From Muribaculaceae bacterium Isolate-037 (Harlan) (GTDB taxonomy: Bacteria > Bacteroidota > Bacteroidia > Bacteroidales > Muribaculaceae), in NCBI GenBank assembly GCA_003762615.1, contig RIAZ01000004.1, positions 62,001-126,000 of the forward strand: a DNA stretch of 64,000 bases, read 5' to 3'. Each line of letters starts with the position of its first letter. Position 1 is the first letter of the stretch. Under the pieces are notes generated by a model. That model made no database searches and was not told the DNA's origin. It saw only the letters and a program-made list of their open reading frames with translations. This document shows, in pieces, positions 34,750-45,577 of this stretch. The translations under genes and the position numbers were made by a program.

Positions 34750-34881
34750 ATAAATGTAGGATTAATCATAATAAATGCAACATTTATCCGAATAAATGTA
34801 ACATTAATTCCCATAAATGCTGCATTAATGGCAATAAATACGTGATATTGCTGCATTTATACCGATTAATGCTGCATTTAT
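34750..34881. promoter_or_regulatory. Dyad array, cluster 2
   Basis: Further 17-bp dyads of the same family start at 34750 (degenerate), 34771 (perfect), 34792, 34813 and 34834 (degenerate), all 21 bp apart. Out-of-phase units start at 34844 (degenerate) and 34865. The segment 34771-34811 repeats 34541-34582 almost exactly. About 100 bp separate the two clusters; that gap contains an 8-bp inverted repeat (AAAACAGG at 34695, CCTGTTTT at 34723). Confidence 0.75.
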
Positions 34882-35019
34882 ACCACAAATAAAAGAAAAG
34901 ATATATATATATTCTCTCACTTCGCGCATACGCGCATACGCGCGAGAAAGAAAAATTTTTGTTAACATATTTTAAGAAATGGAGAGGAAGGAAAAACAGC
35001 CTCCTCCCTCCCGTCCCGA

Positions 35020-36141
35020 TCAGAATATTTGCGGGATATTGTCAACCGCCTCCTGCTTCTTCGCGTCCACGATCTTCGCATAGATCTGGGTCGTTTGGAG
35101 CGAACGGTGCCCGAGAAGCTTGCTTACGGTATAGATGTCTGTCCCCAACGTCAGCATCATCACCGCGAATGTATGTCGTCCGGAATGGAAAGTGATATTC
35201 TTGTCTATCCCGGCCATGGCAGCCCATCCCCGCAGAATATCGATTGTCCGCTGTGGATGATAGATCGAATCAAACACAAGATCGTCCGGACCCGCATCCC
35301 CTCGCTCACCGAGCAATTCCGCCGCCTGTGCCGTTATGTCGAGATACTCCTGGCTCCTCGTCTTTTTCTGGCGGTATATAAGCCGCGTTCTCCCCGCAAG
35401 GGTAGATACCTCACCCCACGTCAGTTTCACGATGTCAGAGCGCCGCAGACCCGTCAGACACGAAAACAGGAACGCCCTTCCCACCTCCGGATAAAGACAC
35501 TCCGTCGAAGCGAGCCTTTTCAGCTCCTCGATGGTCAGGTATTCGCGCACACTGTCCTCCCCGGCAAAGCACGGCACGTTATGTGTCGGCAGCTTGTCGA
35601 TGATCCCTTCCGAGAGAGCCTTGTTAAGGAAACTCTTGAATATGCCGAAATACACCCTTTTTGAATTTGGTGACAACCTCCCGAACTTGGAATCCTCATT
35701 ATCGTCACACTCGTCAAGATATTTGTAAAATCCCTTCACCCACTCGGCAGTGATGTCCGCAAACGTCAGATTTATCCGACCGTCATAATCCTTAAGCCGG
35801 TTCATACACGAGTGATGGATAGACCTGTTCGCGCTGGATCCCTTCTGGTGTGTCCTTACCAGATTCTCAATGAAGTCATAGAACCTCACATCCTTCCTTG
35901 CCTTCCTGATGCCATACGTGCCATTCTGTATTTCGAGGATTCTCTGGGCCTTGACCGAGTTGGCGAGAGCCAGCGTTTCCTTATTCCGGTCCCTGTCCGC
36001 CTTAGTCTTGGCAGGGATCAGATACAGCCGCAAAAACTCATAGCTTCTCTGACCGTTTACATATATCGCAAGATACAACGACTTGTTACCGTTGGCGAGA
36101 CTCTTTTCCCGGAGTCGCACCGGTTCTTTTACTGATGCCAT
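35020..36141 (-). CDS. int: Tyrosine recombinase (phage integrase)
   Basis: The product has 373 residues with an N-terminal SAM-like core-binding domain at about 90-180 and a C-terminal catalytic domain. Visible catalytic elements are TGLRRSD (Arg I), the KKTR segment of the beta hairpin (Lys), HSGRHTF (His-x-x-Arg II) and LLGHRSLQTTQIYAK (His III and nucleophilic Tyr). Length and layout match integrases of Bacteroidetes phages and mobile elements. It would catalyse site-specific integration and excision. It lies next to the chromosome junction, starts near a set of direct repeats at 36164-36236, and is transcribed away from pyrG. No excisionase is seen. Confidence 0.92.
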   Translation of the reverse strand: MASVKEPVRLREKSLANGNKSLYLAIYVNGQRSYEFLRLYLIPAKTKADRDRNKETLALANSVKAQRILEIQNGTYGIRKARKDVRFYDFIENLVRTHQKGSSANRSIHHSCMNRLKDYDGRINLTFADITAEWVKGFYKYLDECDDNEDSKFGRLSPNSKRVYFGIFKSFLNKALSEGIIDKLPTHNVPCFAGEDSVREYLTIEELKRLASTECLYPEVGRAFLFSCLTGLRRSDIVKLTWGEVSTLAGRTRLIYRQKKTRSQEYLDITAQAAELLGERGDAGPDDLVFDSIYHPQRTIDILRGWAAMAGIDKNITFHSGRHTFAVMMLTLGTDIYTVSKLLGHRSLQTTQIYAKIVDAKKQEAVDNIPQIF

Positions 36142-36163
36142 AACTGATTGATTAAAAAAAGAT

Positions 36164-36236
36164 GAGTATCAAAAGTACCACGAGTACCAAAACTGAAATC
36201 CACGGGTACCAAAAAAGTAACCTACGGGTACCAAAA
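36164..36236. repeat. Four direct repeats, candidate integrase arm-type sites
   Basis: The motif GRGTAYCAAAA occurs at 36164, 36182, 36204 and 36226, spaced 18, 22 and 22 bp, immediately upstream of the integrase start. Such short direct repeats beside an integrase gene and an element end are typical arm-type sites. The attachment core is probably between here and about 36460 but cannot be fixed because the left end is outside the window. Confidence 0.6.
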
Positions 36237-36468
36237 ATACGACACATGCATAACATATCAGCGACACAATATAAATATAAAACATAGATAAAAACACCTG
36301 GAATAATAACCACTTATCACCAAATTATATGTCATGGATATGTCGTAAAAATGTTATCCGAGGAATTTAAGGACTAATAGCTAATTTTACATGCTGCAAA
36401 ATTATATAAAAAAAGGGATATTTTGAGATTTTGCCGATAAAAAAATAATGATAAAAAATAAATAAAAA

Positions 36469-36500
36469 TTTGCGAGATTTGTGAAAAAGATGTAGTTTTG
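36469..36500 (+). promoter_or_regulatory. Bacteroidetes-type promoter for the pyrG operon
   Basis: TTTG (36469-36472), a 20-bp spacer, then TAGTTTTG (36493-36500) match the Bacteroidetes sigma factor consensus TTTG-N19/20-TAnnTTTG. A start site near 36507 gives a leader of about 355 bases before pyrG at 36863. The 36237-36862 interval otherwise contains AT-rich DNA and no convincing gene; a 100-codon GTG-start frame in the leader is doubtful. Confidence 0.6.
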
Positions 36501-36739
36501 CAGCTTGTAAAAAATAACATCGCGGAAAATTTCATGTCCTGATGTGGTAAAATACTATTCTGATAAGGATTTGGGATCGGGTAAAAACAGTATGTTTGAA
36601 CAAAAGACAATATTAATTATCCCTCAACGCGGCGCGGAATATTGCCAAAGTGGTGTTTGCGCGTCGGTTGGGGTAACTACCCTCCATAAAACGATATCAA
36701 GAATAATCCGATACCCGCAAACGGAAGAAAAACAGATAA

Positions 36740-38479
<1,740 letters not shown>

Positions 38480-38486
38480 ATTATAT

Positions 38487-40382
38487 ATGGAACTGATAAA
38501 ACATGAATGTGGCGTGGCGATGATACGCCTGCTTAAGCCACTCAATTACTATAAGGAAAAATACGGCACCCCTTTCTATGGTTTGAATAAACTCTATCTT
38601 ATAATGGAGAAGGAGCATAACCGCGGACAGGAGGCAGCAGGCATAGGATGCGTTAAACTTGATGTGTTGCCTGGAAATGAATATATATTCCGCCAGCGGG
38701 CACAAGGGGCGGATGCAATTACAAAAGTGTTTGATGCCGTTTATAAAGAGATAGCTCAGGAGAGTCAACGTACAGGGCGGTCACTTGAAGATCCGGATTA
38801 TAAGGATGTGCCATATTTGGGCAATGTGTATATGGGGCATCTGCGTTATAGCACCACGGGTAGGTCAGGTCTTAATTATACACATCCGTTTATGCGGCGC
38901 AATAATTGGAGTTCGCGCAATATGCTTCTGTGCGGTAATTTCAACATGACAAACGTGGATGAGATTTTTGATTCCATAGTAAGTACAGGTCAGCATCCCC
39001 GTCTATATGCCGATACGTTTCTCCTTCTGGAGCAATTGGGTCATGCGCTTGACAGGGAGAATGAGCGTCTGTATGCGCTTCATAAGGATTCCGGATTATC
39101 GTATCTTGAACTTGCGGAGAGTATTGCCAGAGATCTTGACGTATCGAAGATACTCAGACGTTGTTCTCCGATGTGGGACGGCGGCTATGTGATCTGCGGC
39201 ATTGTCGGTAACGGTGATATGTGGGCAATGAGAGACCCCAACGGTATACGTCCGGCATTTTATTATAAGGATGAAGAGATTGTGGTTGTGGCAAGTGAAC
39301 GACCGGTCATACAGACGGCATTCAACCTTCAGACTGAAGATGTGGAGGAGCTTGAGCCGGGATGTGCTTTGGTGGTTGACCGTGATGGTACAGTAGATAT
39401 TGAGCGTATTCTTCCGGCGAAGAGTAATTCACGTTGTAGTTTTGAGCGTATTTATTTTTCAAGGGGATCAGACAAGGATATATATAATGAGAGGAAGACT
39501 CTTGGGCGTTATCTGGTTGATCCGGTACTGGATGCTGTGGATAATGATATAGACAAGACGGTATTTTCATTCATTCCCAATACGGCGGAAGTGGCTTTTT
39601 ATGGACTTGTGGAGGGGATTGAAAATAATCTGATAGGTCAGAAGATTAAGGAGATTCAGCAACTGTCAGCAGCAGGGGCATTGACGGATGAGAATATATC
39701 GGAGGTGCTTCATCGTCGTGTCAGAAAAGAGAAGGTGGCTATAAAGGATATCAAGCTCCGCACATTCATATCGGAGGGTAGCACCCGTGATGATCTTGCC
39801 GCCCACGTGTATGATATCACATACGGCTCAATCAACCGAGGTGATAATCTGGTGGTGATAGACGACAGCATAGTACGAGGCACGACCTTGCGTCAGTCTA
39901 TCATCAGGATACTTGACCGTCTGAATCCATCAAAATTAATTATAGTGTCAAGTTCTCCTCAAGTGCGTTATCCTGATTGTTACGGTATTGATATGTCTCG
40001 TATGGGGGAGTTTATCGCATTTAGAGCCGCCATGTCGCTTTTGGAGGAACGAGGCATGCATGATGTTATAGATTCGGTGTACCGACGTTGCAAGGATCAG
40101 GAGAGTTTGCCAAAAGAGGAAATCCGTAATTACGTGAAGGATATCTATAAAAATTTCAGTGATGAGGAGATTTCCGACAAGATAGCAGAAATGCTTACTC
40201 CGGATACAGTAAGAGCTAAGGTGAAGATTGTGTTTCAGACAGTTGAAAATCTACATAAGGCTATACCCCATCATCCCGGTGATTGGTATTTCACGGGAGA
40301 TTATCCAACTCCTGGAGGGAATAGACTTGTCAATAAGGCATTTATAAATTACTATGAGGGACGCGTAAAGAGTAGGGATTGA
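38487..40382 (+). CDS. Amidophosphoribosyltransferase-family protein (long PurF-like)
   Basis: The product has 631 residues, longer than E. coli PurF (about 505). It has an N-terminal Ntn-type glutaminase (ECGVAMI gives the candidate Cys nucleophile after a 7-residue propeptide; RYSTTGRSG follows) and a C-terminal phosphoribosyltransferase domain with the PRPP loop VVIDDSIVRGTT. Both active sites look intact. PurF forms phosphoribosylamine from PRPP and glutamine, the first step of purine synthesis. Bacteroidales often carry this long form beside a canonical PurF, so it may be a paralog with a different role. It follows pyrG by 7 bp. The 15-bp hairpin at 40428-40472 ends the unit. Confidence 0.85.
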   Translation: MELIKHECGVAMIRLLKPLNYYKEKYGTPFYGLNKLYLIMEKEHNRGQEAAGIGCVKLDVLPGNEYIFRQRAQGADAITKVFDAVYKEIAQESQRTGRSLEDPDYKDVPYLGNVYMGHLRYSTTGRSGLNYTHPFMRRNNWSSRNMLLCGNFNMTNVDEIFDSIVSTGQHPRLYADTFLLLEQLGHALDRENERLYALHKDSGLSYLELAESIARDLDVSKILRRCSPMWDGGYVICGIVGNGDMWAMRDPNGIRPAFYYKDEEIVVVASERPVIQTAFNLQTEDVEELEPGCALVVDRDGTVDIERILPAKSNSRCSFERIYFSRGSDKDIYNERKTLGRYLVDPVLDAVDNDIDKTVFSFIPNTAEVAFYGLVEGIENNLIGQKIKEIQQLSAAGALTDENISEVLHRRVRKEKVAIKDIKLRTFISEGSTRDDLAAHVYDITYGSINRGDNLVVIDDSIVRGTTLRQSIIRILDRLNPSKLIIVSSSPQVRYPDCYGIDMSRMGEFIAFRAAMSLLEERGMHDVIDSVYRRCKDQESLPKEEIRNYVKDIYKNFSDEEISDKIAEMLTPDTVRAKVKIVFQTVENLHKAIPHHPGDWYFTGDYPTPGGNRLVNKAFINYYEGRVKSRD

Positions 40383-40427
40383 GATTTTCTACGTAAAATT
40401 ATAGAATCTTCATCACCCTAATATGTA

Positions 40428-40472
40428 TGTCTACGGGAGAGATGCGATTGTTGCCGCTCTCTCCCGTAGACA
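40428..40472. terminator. Bidirectional hairpin between PurF-like gene and rprY
   Basis: A 15-bp perfect stem (40428-40442 with 40458-40472) with a 15-base loop lies between two convergent genes. The stem core is CTACGGGAGAG. There is no clear T-tract. Confidence 0.75.
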
Positions 40473-40500
40473 CATTAAGGATGGAAATTCCAGAAAGTCG

Positions 40501-41217
40501 TCATATCTCTTGCGAAGAGACTTGACCTTCAGGAGCTATAAGTTTATAGCCCTTGCCGTGGATATTGATGATCTCGATATTTGGATCGTCTTTAAGTAGC
40601 TTACGTAGTTTTGTAATATACACGTCCATACTTCTCGCGTTGAAGTAATTGTCGTCAATCCAGATGGATTTGAGTGCGAAATTACGTTCGAGAATTTCAT
40701 TTATGTGAGAACAGAGAAGAGCAAGCAGTTCAGATTCCTTGGTTGTGAGTTTCTGGGTCTTATCATCAGCGATAAGTACTTGCTTTTGAGTGTCGAACGT
40801 ATATTTCCCAATCTTGTATAGAGTGATTTCCTTATCTTTCTTACCTTTCACCCTACGCAGGATCGCACCAATTCTGAATACCAATTCCTCCATAGAGAAA
40901 GGCTTGGTTATATAGTCGTCGGCTCCGAGTTTGAATCCTTCGAGCACGTCTTCCTTTAGAGCTTTTGCCGTAAGGAAAATGATAGGCACCTCGCTATTTA
41001 CGTTTCTTATCTCTTGAGCGAGAGTGAATCCGTCTTTCTTAGGCATCATCACGTCGAGCACACACAGGTCGTATTTTCCTTTCAGGAACGCTTTATATCC
41101 CTTTTCCCCGTCGGGATAGAGGTCGGCATTGAAGCCTTTGGCTTGCAAGAATTCTCTCAAGAGCATTCCGAGATTTTCATCATCCTCGCAAAGCAAAATT
41201 TTAAGTTTCTCGTCCAT
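40501..41217 (-). CDS. rprY: OmpR-family response regulator RprY
   Basis: The product has 238 residues. The receiver domain shows the acidic pair CEDDEN, the phosphoacceptor Asp in VLDVMMP, LTAK and KPFSMEEL. The C-terminal winged-helix domain has KESELLALLCSHINE, WIDDNYFNARSMDVYITKLRKLL and GKGYKL. This matches Bacteroides RprY, an essential-type regulator linked to stress and metabolism. It lies 33 bp behind its kinase in the same unit. DNA targets are not visible here. Confidence 0.92.
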   Translation of the reverse strand: MDEKLKILLCEDDENLGMLLREFLQAKGFNADLYPDGEKGYKAFLKGKYDLCVLDVMMPKKDGFTLAQEIRNVNSEVPIIFLTAKALKEDVLEGFKLGADDYITKPFSMEELVFRIGAILRRVKGKKDKEITLYKIGKYTFDTQKQVLIADDKTQKLTTKESELLALLCSHINEILERNFALKSIWIDDNYFNARSMDVYITKLRKLLKDDPNIEIINIHGKGYKLIAPEGQVSSQEI

Positions 41218-41250
41218 ATCAATATCTATTATTAAATTTAAAAATCAAAG

Positions 41251-42798
41251 TTAATTCTCTTCATCCTCTTGTGGGATAAGAGGGAGTGTGATTATGAAAT
41301 CCGATCCTTTACCAAGTTCACTTTCAGCACTTATAGACCCGTCGAAGATGGTCACCATCTTTTTGACGTAAGCCAGACCGAGTCCGAACCCTTTGACATC
41401 ATGTCGGTTGCCGGTAGACACACGATAGAATTTCTCAAATATCTTTTTAAGGTCTTCCTTCTTTATGCCGATACCGTTGTCGCTAATTCTGATTTCAAGA
41501 CGATTGGAGTCAATATCCCGGGTGGTTATCTTCAATTGCGGTTCGGTATCTTCACGCATGTATTTCACGGCATTATCAAGAAGGTTGTAGATTATATTTG
41601 TGAAATGCATCTCATCGACACTGATCATTGCATTGTCTGCGTTGAGCGCGCAACTAATGGATCCGCCATATTTCTCCACCTTTATCTTGAAAGTATTAAC
41701 CACATTTTCTACAATTTTGTTGGCATTAACTTCCGTAAATTTCAATGCACTGCTGTCGGAATTATCAAATACCGACATCTGCAATACTTTCTCCACTTGG
41801 AAACGGAGTCTTTTTGTCTCATCGGAAATGACCTGCGACAGATGTTTCAGAGAGGATGGCGATTTCTGTATCGAGTTGTCGTTGAGCATCTGAGCTGCAA
41901 GGGAAATCGTTGAAATCGGAGTCTTCAGTTCATGGGTCATATTATTGATGAAATCGGTCTTCATTTCAGTAATTTTCTTCTGTCTGAATGCCAGTATGAT
42001 TGTGTAGAGGAAAACTACGAGCAGAATGAGAGTGAATGCGAGAGTGGGAATTATAAATCGTACAGAGGAGAATATGTAATTCTTTTGATTAGGGAATTCC
42101 ACATTCAGTTTCAGCTTGCTATCTGTGTTGGGAAATAAAGTCTGGGAATATTTCCCTTTGCCTATATTCTCGTCATATCGTGGGGATGCATATATTATTG
42201 CATCCTGGGTTGTTGTGACGGCAAACTCAAAGGGTAGTGTAAGCCCGTTGTTGGCAAGCTCTGAGGAAAGATGATTCCTTATGATCGTGGAGTCGGCACG
42301 TTGGAAAACAGGTCGTTTCCCAGAATCCCGCAGAATAGCCAGAATCACCTCATCAAGCAGCCCTTTCTGATATAGATATTGGCTTCTGATGACTTCCTGC
42401 ATATTTTTGTATCTGTTGGCTACATTATTTGTAGGGGAGGGGAATATGAGATTGGAATTGCCATTGGTAGGTTTTTCCTTTTCGGCAGCGAGGGTGTAAT
42501 TTGTAATAGTGCCGTCATGACCTTTTACGGAATAGCTGAACGTCTCCCCGTTGTCCGTATCAGTATAATCGTCAATAAGACTTTTTTCGATGATATCCAC
42601 GTCTTCCTGAAGGAAATGTAGTGTTTCCTTTCGTTCAAGAAAAGCAGACGTCGCCGACATACAACGTAATACGGTTTCAGAGAACTGTGCCTCTCTCATC
42701 TTGACCATGTTCTCCAGATACATGAGTTGAAAGTAGAGCAGAGCTCCGAACGTGATTGACATCACAATTGTGAGTAGCCATATAATGGATTTTTTCAT
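41251..42798 (-). CDS. rprX: Sensor histidine kinase RprX
   Basis: The product has 515 residues. Two membrane helices lie at about residues 5-27 and 246-270 and flank a periplasmic sensor of about 215 residues. The cytoplasmic part has the phosphoacceptor in MTHELKTPISTI, N box NIIYNLLDNAVKY, G1 DNGIGIKKEDL, F box KIFEKFYR and G2 GFGLGLAY. All catalytic boxes are present. It is the first gene of the rprX-rprY unit. Its start lies 292 bp from the divergent clostripain-type gene. The signal sensed is unknown. Confidence 0.92.
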   Translation of the reverse strand: MKKSIIWLLTIVMSITFGALLYFQLMYLENMVKMREAQFSETVLRCMSATSAFLERKETLHFLQEDVDIIEKSLIDDYTDTDNGETFSYSVKGHDGTITNYTLAAEKEKPTNGNSNLIFPSPTNNVANRYKNMQEVIRSQYLYQKGLLDEVILAILRDSGKRPVFQRADSTIIRNHLSSELANNGLTLPFEFAVTTTQDAIIYASPRYDENIGKGKYSQTLFPNTDSKLKLNVEFPNQKNYIFSSVRFIIPTLAFTLILLVVFLYTIILAFRQKKITEMKTDFINNMTHELKTPISTISLAAQMLNDNSIQKSPSSLKHLSQVISDETKRLRFQVEKVLQMSVFDNSDSSALKFTEVNANKIVENVVNTFKIKVEKYGGSISCALNADNAMISVDEMHFTNIIYNLLDNAVKYMREDTEPQLKITTRDIDSNRLEIRISDNGIGIKKEDLKKIFEKFYRVSTGNRHDVKGFGLGLAYVKKMVTIFDGSISAESELGKGSDFIITLPLIPQEDEEN

Positions 42799-43090
42799 AT
42801 CAAAAGATTTGGTGATTTATGATATAATTTCATAAATCTTTTATAGATTTAACAAAATTAAGGGCTATAAGTTTATAAAGGATTGGATAATGATTTTAAC
42901 ATTACAGTGCAAATTTAACATAAAATTATGAAAAGCTAAAGAATAATGAAGAAAAATCAAATTTTGACGTAAAATATATTAAAGCAAGGGAAATGACGTT
43001 ATAAAGTTATGTCGTAAAATTGTCGGTTTCCATTTATGGATAGCGCAAAAAATAGCTTAAACGACTTAAATCAACAGGTTTTACGTATTT

Positions 43091-44332
43091 ATGATAATGA
43101 ATAGAAAGTTACCCTTATATGGAACCGCATTATTGTCGGTAGTGATGTCAATGTCCTCTTGTGGTGATGACAAGCCGCAAGGACCTACGGAACCGGATTC
43201 GATCAAACGATGTGTGCTTCTTTATGCAGTGGCATCTAATAATCTATATGAAAATCTATTGTCGGATAAAGATGAGATTCTCGAGGCAGCACGCGATATG
43301 GACTTGACCGGATTGTCGATGATGGTGTATCAGGTGACAAGGAATGATTCAGCACGATTATTGCAACTTAGGCGAGGAAGAGATGGCGTATGTGAGTTTA
43401 TCTCAGTCAAGAGCTATGATAAGGATATCTATTCCACCGATCCCAGAAGAATAAGTGCGGTTATAGAAGATGTCAGGGCTCTTACCAATGCCAATAACTA
43501 TGGATTGATATTTTGGTCGCATGGTACCGGAATAGATCCCTCATTCTCTACTCATGATACGAGGTCGGATCGTGATGAGATGGTATTTTCGGAAACCCGC
43601 CATTCATTCTATTCATTTGGCTCTGATAATAATCCTGAAAAGGATAAGGGTTATTACGATGAGATAGATATTGATGAGCTTGCCGATGCGATACCGGATG
43701 GGGTGTTTGATTTCATCTGGTTTGATGCCTGCTATATGAGTGGGATTGAGACTGCATACGAATTGAGGGATAAATGTGATACTTTTGTGGCTTATCCTAC
43801 GGAAGTATATACCCCCGGTATGCCATATAATCTGACGATACCTTATATATTAAAGGAGACACCGGATTTGAAGAGCGCGGCGTCAGAATTTTTCACTTAT
43901 TATTCGGATCATCCGTCATCGTCATATCGGGTGGCAACAATCGCGGTTATGGACATGACGAAGATAGAGATAGTCGCTGAATATTGCAATCGGGCATATT
44001 CCGGATTTTCAAAGGCTCCGTCGTCGTCAGGTCTTCAGACCTATTCAAGAGGTAAGTTTGGACCATTTTATGATTTCGGGCAATATACGCGAAGAGTCAT
44101 GGAGATGAATCCGACAGATATGACGTCTGAAGATTTTGAACGACTGATGGATGAATTTGTTATATATAAGTCAGCCACGGATTATGATTTTAACGGACGT
44201 CCGATATCAGCTGATAATTATTCCGGTGTGTCATGTTTCCGGTTCTCGGAGAGTGATTCGTCGGAAAAGGCTCAGTACTATCATACGTTGGACTGGTATA
44301 AACGAGTGTATCCAAAAGTTGAACTTGAATAA
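43091..44332 (+). CDS. Clostripain-family (C11) cysteine peptidase lipoprotein
   Basis: The product has 413 residues; a second ATG two codons downstream is equally plausible. The signal peptide ends in a lipobox (SMSSCGDD), so the mature protein is probably lipid-anchored, and the acidic residues after Cys resemble surface export signals in Bacteroidetes lipoproteins. The C11 fold is shown by YGLIFWSHGTG (catalytic His) and FIWFDACYMSGIETAYEL (catalytic Cys). The family cleaves after Arg or Lys and often self-activates. The substrate is unknown. An MscS gene follows after 27 bp, possibly cotranscribed. Confidence 0.85.
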   Translation: MIMNRKLPLYGTALLSVVMSMSSCGDDKPQGPTEPDSIKRCVLLYAVASNNLYENLLSDKDEILEAARDMDLTGLSMMVYQVTRNDSARLLQLRRGRDGVCEFISVKSYDKDIYSTDPRRISAVIEDVRALTNANNYGLIFWSHGTGIDPSFSTHDTRSDRDEMVFSETRHSFYSFGSDNNPEKDKGYYDEIDIDELADAIPDGVFDFIWFDACYMSGIETAYELRDKCDTFVAYPTEVYTPGMPYNLTIPYILKETPDLKSAASEFFTYYSDHPSSSYRVATIAVMDMTKIEIVAEYCNRAYSGFSKAPSSSGLQTYSRGKFGPFYDFGQYTRRVMEMNPTDMTSEDFERLMDEFVIYKSATDYDFNGRPISADNYSGVSCFRFSESDSSEKAQYYHTLDWYKRVYPKVELE

Positions 44333-44359
44333 ATGATTAGTCACTTATAATAGAAAGAT

Positions 44360-45457
44360 ATGATTCAGACGGAAGAACTGCAGTCGGCGGCCGATGTCAG
44401 CAATGGCAAGGATATATTGGAAGTCGTAAAAAGCCTCGGTCTTGAGGATGCGTTGAGCGGAATAGCAAGTGGAATCGTGCAATTCACGTTTCGGATGCTT
44501 CTCGCTATCTTGGTGTTTTATATAGGCAAGTTCATAATAAAAAAGATATATGGACTGGTCTATTCTATAATGGTAAACCGTAAGGTAGATGCCTCCCTTA
44601 CTACTTTTGTGCTGTCGTTAGTAAGAATTGTATTATATTTCATATTGATTATAACGATAGTAGGTATAATAGGTATTGAGACGAGTTCATTCCTCGCATT
44701 GTTTGCCTCGGCAGGCGTGGCAATAGGTATGGCGTTGAGCGGAACCTTGCAGAATTTTGCTGGTGGCGTCCTGATATTGTTGCTGAAACCATATAAGGTG
44801 GGTGATTTTATCGAGGCACAGGGATTTTCCGGAACAGTTAAGGAGATACAGATATTCCATACGGTCATAAATACGGGGGATAACAAGGCGATAATCATAC
44901 CAAACGGAGGATTATCAACGGGGTCTATCAATAATTATTCGCTTGAGCAGTACCGTAGGGTGGATTGGGTAATCGGACTTTCATACGGAACAGATTATGC
45001 GGCAGCACGAAAGGTAATCTTGTCGATGCTTGATTCAGATGAGCGTGTCGTCAAGAAATACATTGATGATGACGTCAAGCAGAGATTGTCAGATTCTCCG
45101 GATGCGAATGTGGCAGATGTGCAGCCTGTAGAAGAGAAGAAGGGTGGATGGTGGTCCCGATTCCGAAGCAACAGGAAGCGTCGGCATCAGTTGATAGAGG
45201 AGAAATTGCGTGAGCAGATTTCCATGAATGAGGGATTGCCGGTCAAGAAGGATTGCACGCCATTCGTGGGATTGAGCGAATTAGCGGCAAGCAGCATAAA
45301 TATAGTTGTCAGGGCATGGACACATTCGTCAAATTATTGGGGACTCTATTTTGAGATGAACGAGCGGTTCTATAAGGAATTGCCGGAACGTGGCTTCTCA
45401 TTCCCGTTCCCGCAGATGGATGTGCATATATCAGACGATTCGTCGGCGATAAAGTGA
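44360..45457 (+). CDS. mscS: MscS-family mechanosensitive channel with cytoplasmic insertion
   Basis: The product has 365 residues. Three membrane helices lie within about residues 28-130, ending in the pore-lining helix (ASAGVAIGMALSGTLQNFAGG) and the hallmark LLKPYKVGDFIEA of the beta domain. The family opens under membrane tension to release solutes in osmotic downshock. A charged insertion of about 60 residues at roughly 232-295 (GGWWSRFRSNRKRRHQLIEE) interrupts the alpha/beta cytoplasmic domain. The end PFPQMDVHI is the usual MscS C-terminus. The gene ends at a strong hairpin shared with the opposite strand. Confidence 0.92.
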   Translation: MIQTEELQSAADVSNGKDILEVVKSLGLEDALSGIASGIVQFTFRMLLAILVFYIGKFIIKKIYGLVYSIMVNRKVDASLTTFVLSLVRIVLYFILIITIVGIIGIETSSFLALFASAGVAIGMALSGTLQNFAGGVLILLLKPYKVGDFIEAQGFSGTVKEIQIFHTVINTGDNKAIIIPNGGLSTGSINNYSLEQYRRVDWVIGLSYGTDYAAARKVILSMLDSDERVVKKYIDDDVKQRLSDSPDANVADVQPVEEKKGGWWSRFRSNRKRRHQLIEEKLREQISMNEGLPVKKDCTPFVGLSELAASSINIVVRAWTHSSNYWGLYFEMNERFYKELPERGFSFPFPQMDVHISDDSSAIK

Positions 45458-45488
45458 AAAAGGGGATAAATATAAAGAATGTACATAA

Positions 45489-45531
45489 AAATAAATCGGT
45501 TGCGTCTCATTCTGACGCAGCCGATTTATTT
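45489..45531. terminator. Bidirectional terminator between mscS and glutamine synthetase
   Basis: An 18-bp stem with one G-T type mismatch (45489-45506 with 45514-45531) and a 7-base loop, A-rich on one side and T-rich on the other, serves two convergent genes. Confidence 0.85.
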
Positions 45532-45577
45532 CTATGTTCTTATTCGGAATGGATTCTATTCAGAGCGATTAGTGGAC

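Noticed and set aside
34596..34856. Minus-strand ORF with a 7-residue repeat (INxxFI type)
   Set aside because: The 21-bp dyad spacing equals seven codons, so the peptide periodicity follows from the DNA repeats. The frame does not cover both clusters fully.
34541..34881. CRISPR array
   Set aside because: Units touch without unique spacers of constant length and are themselves palindromic; no cas genes nearby.
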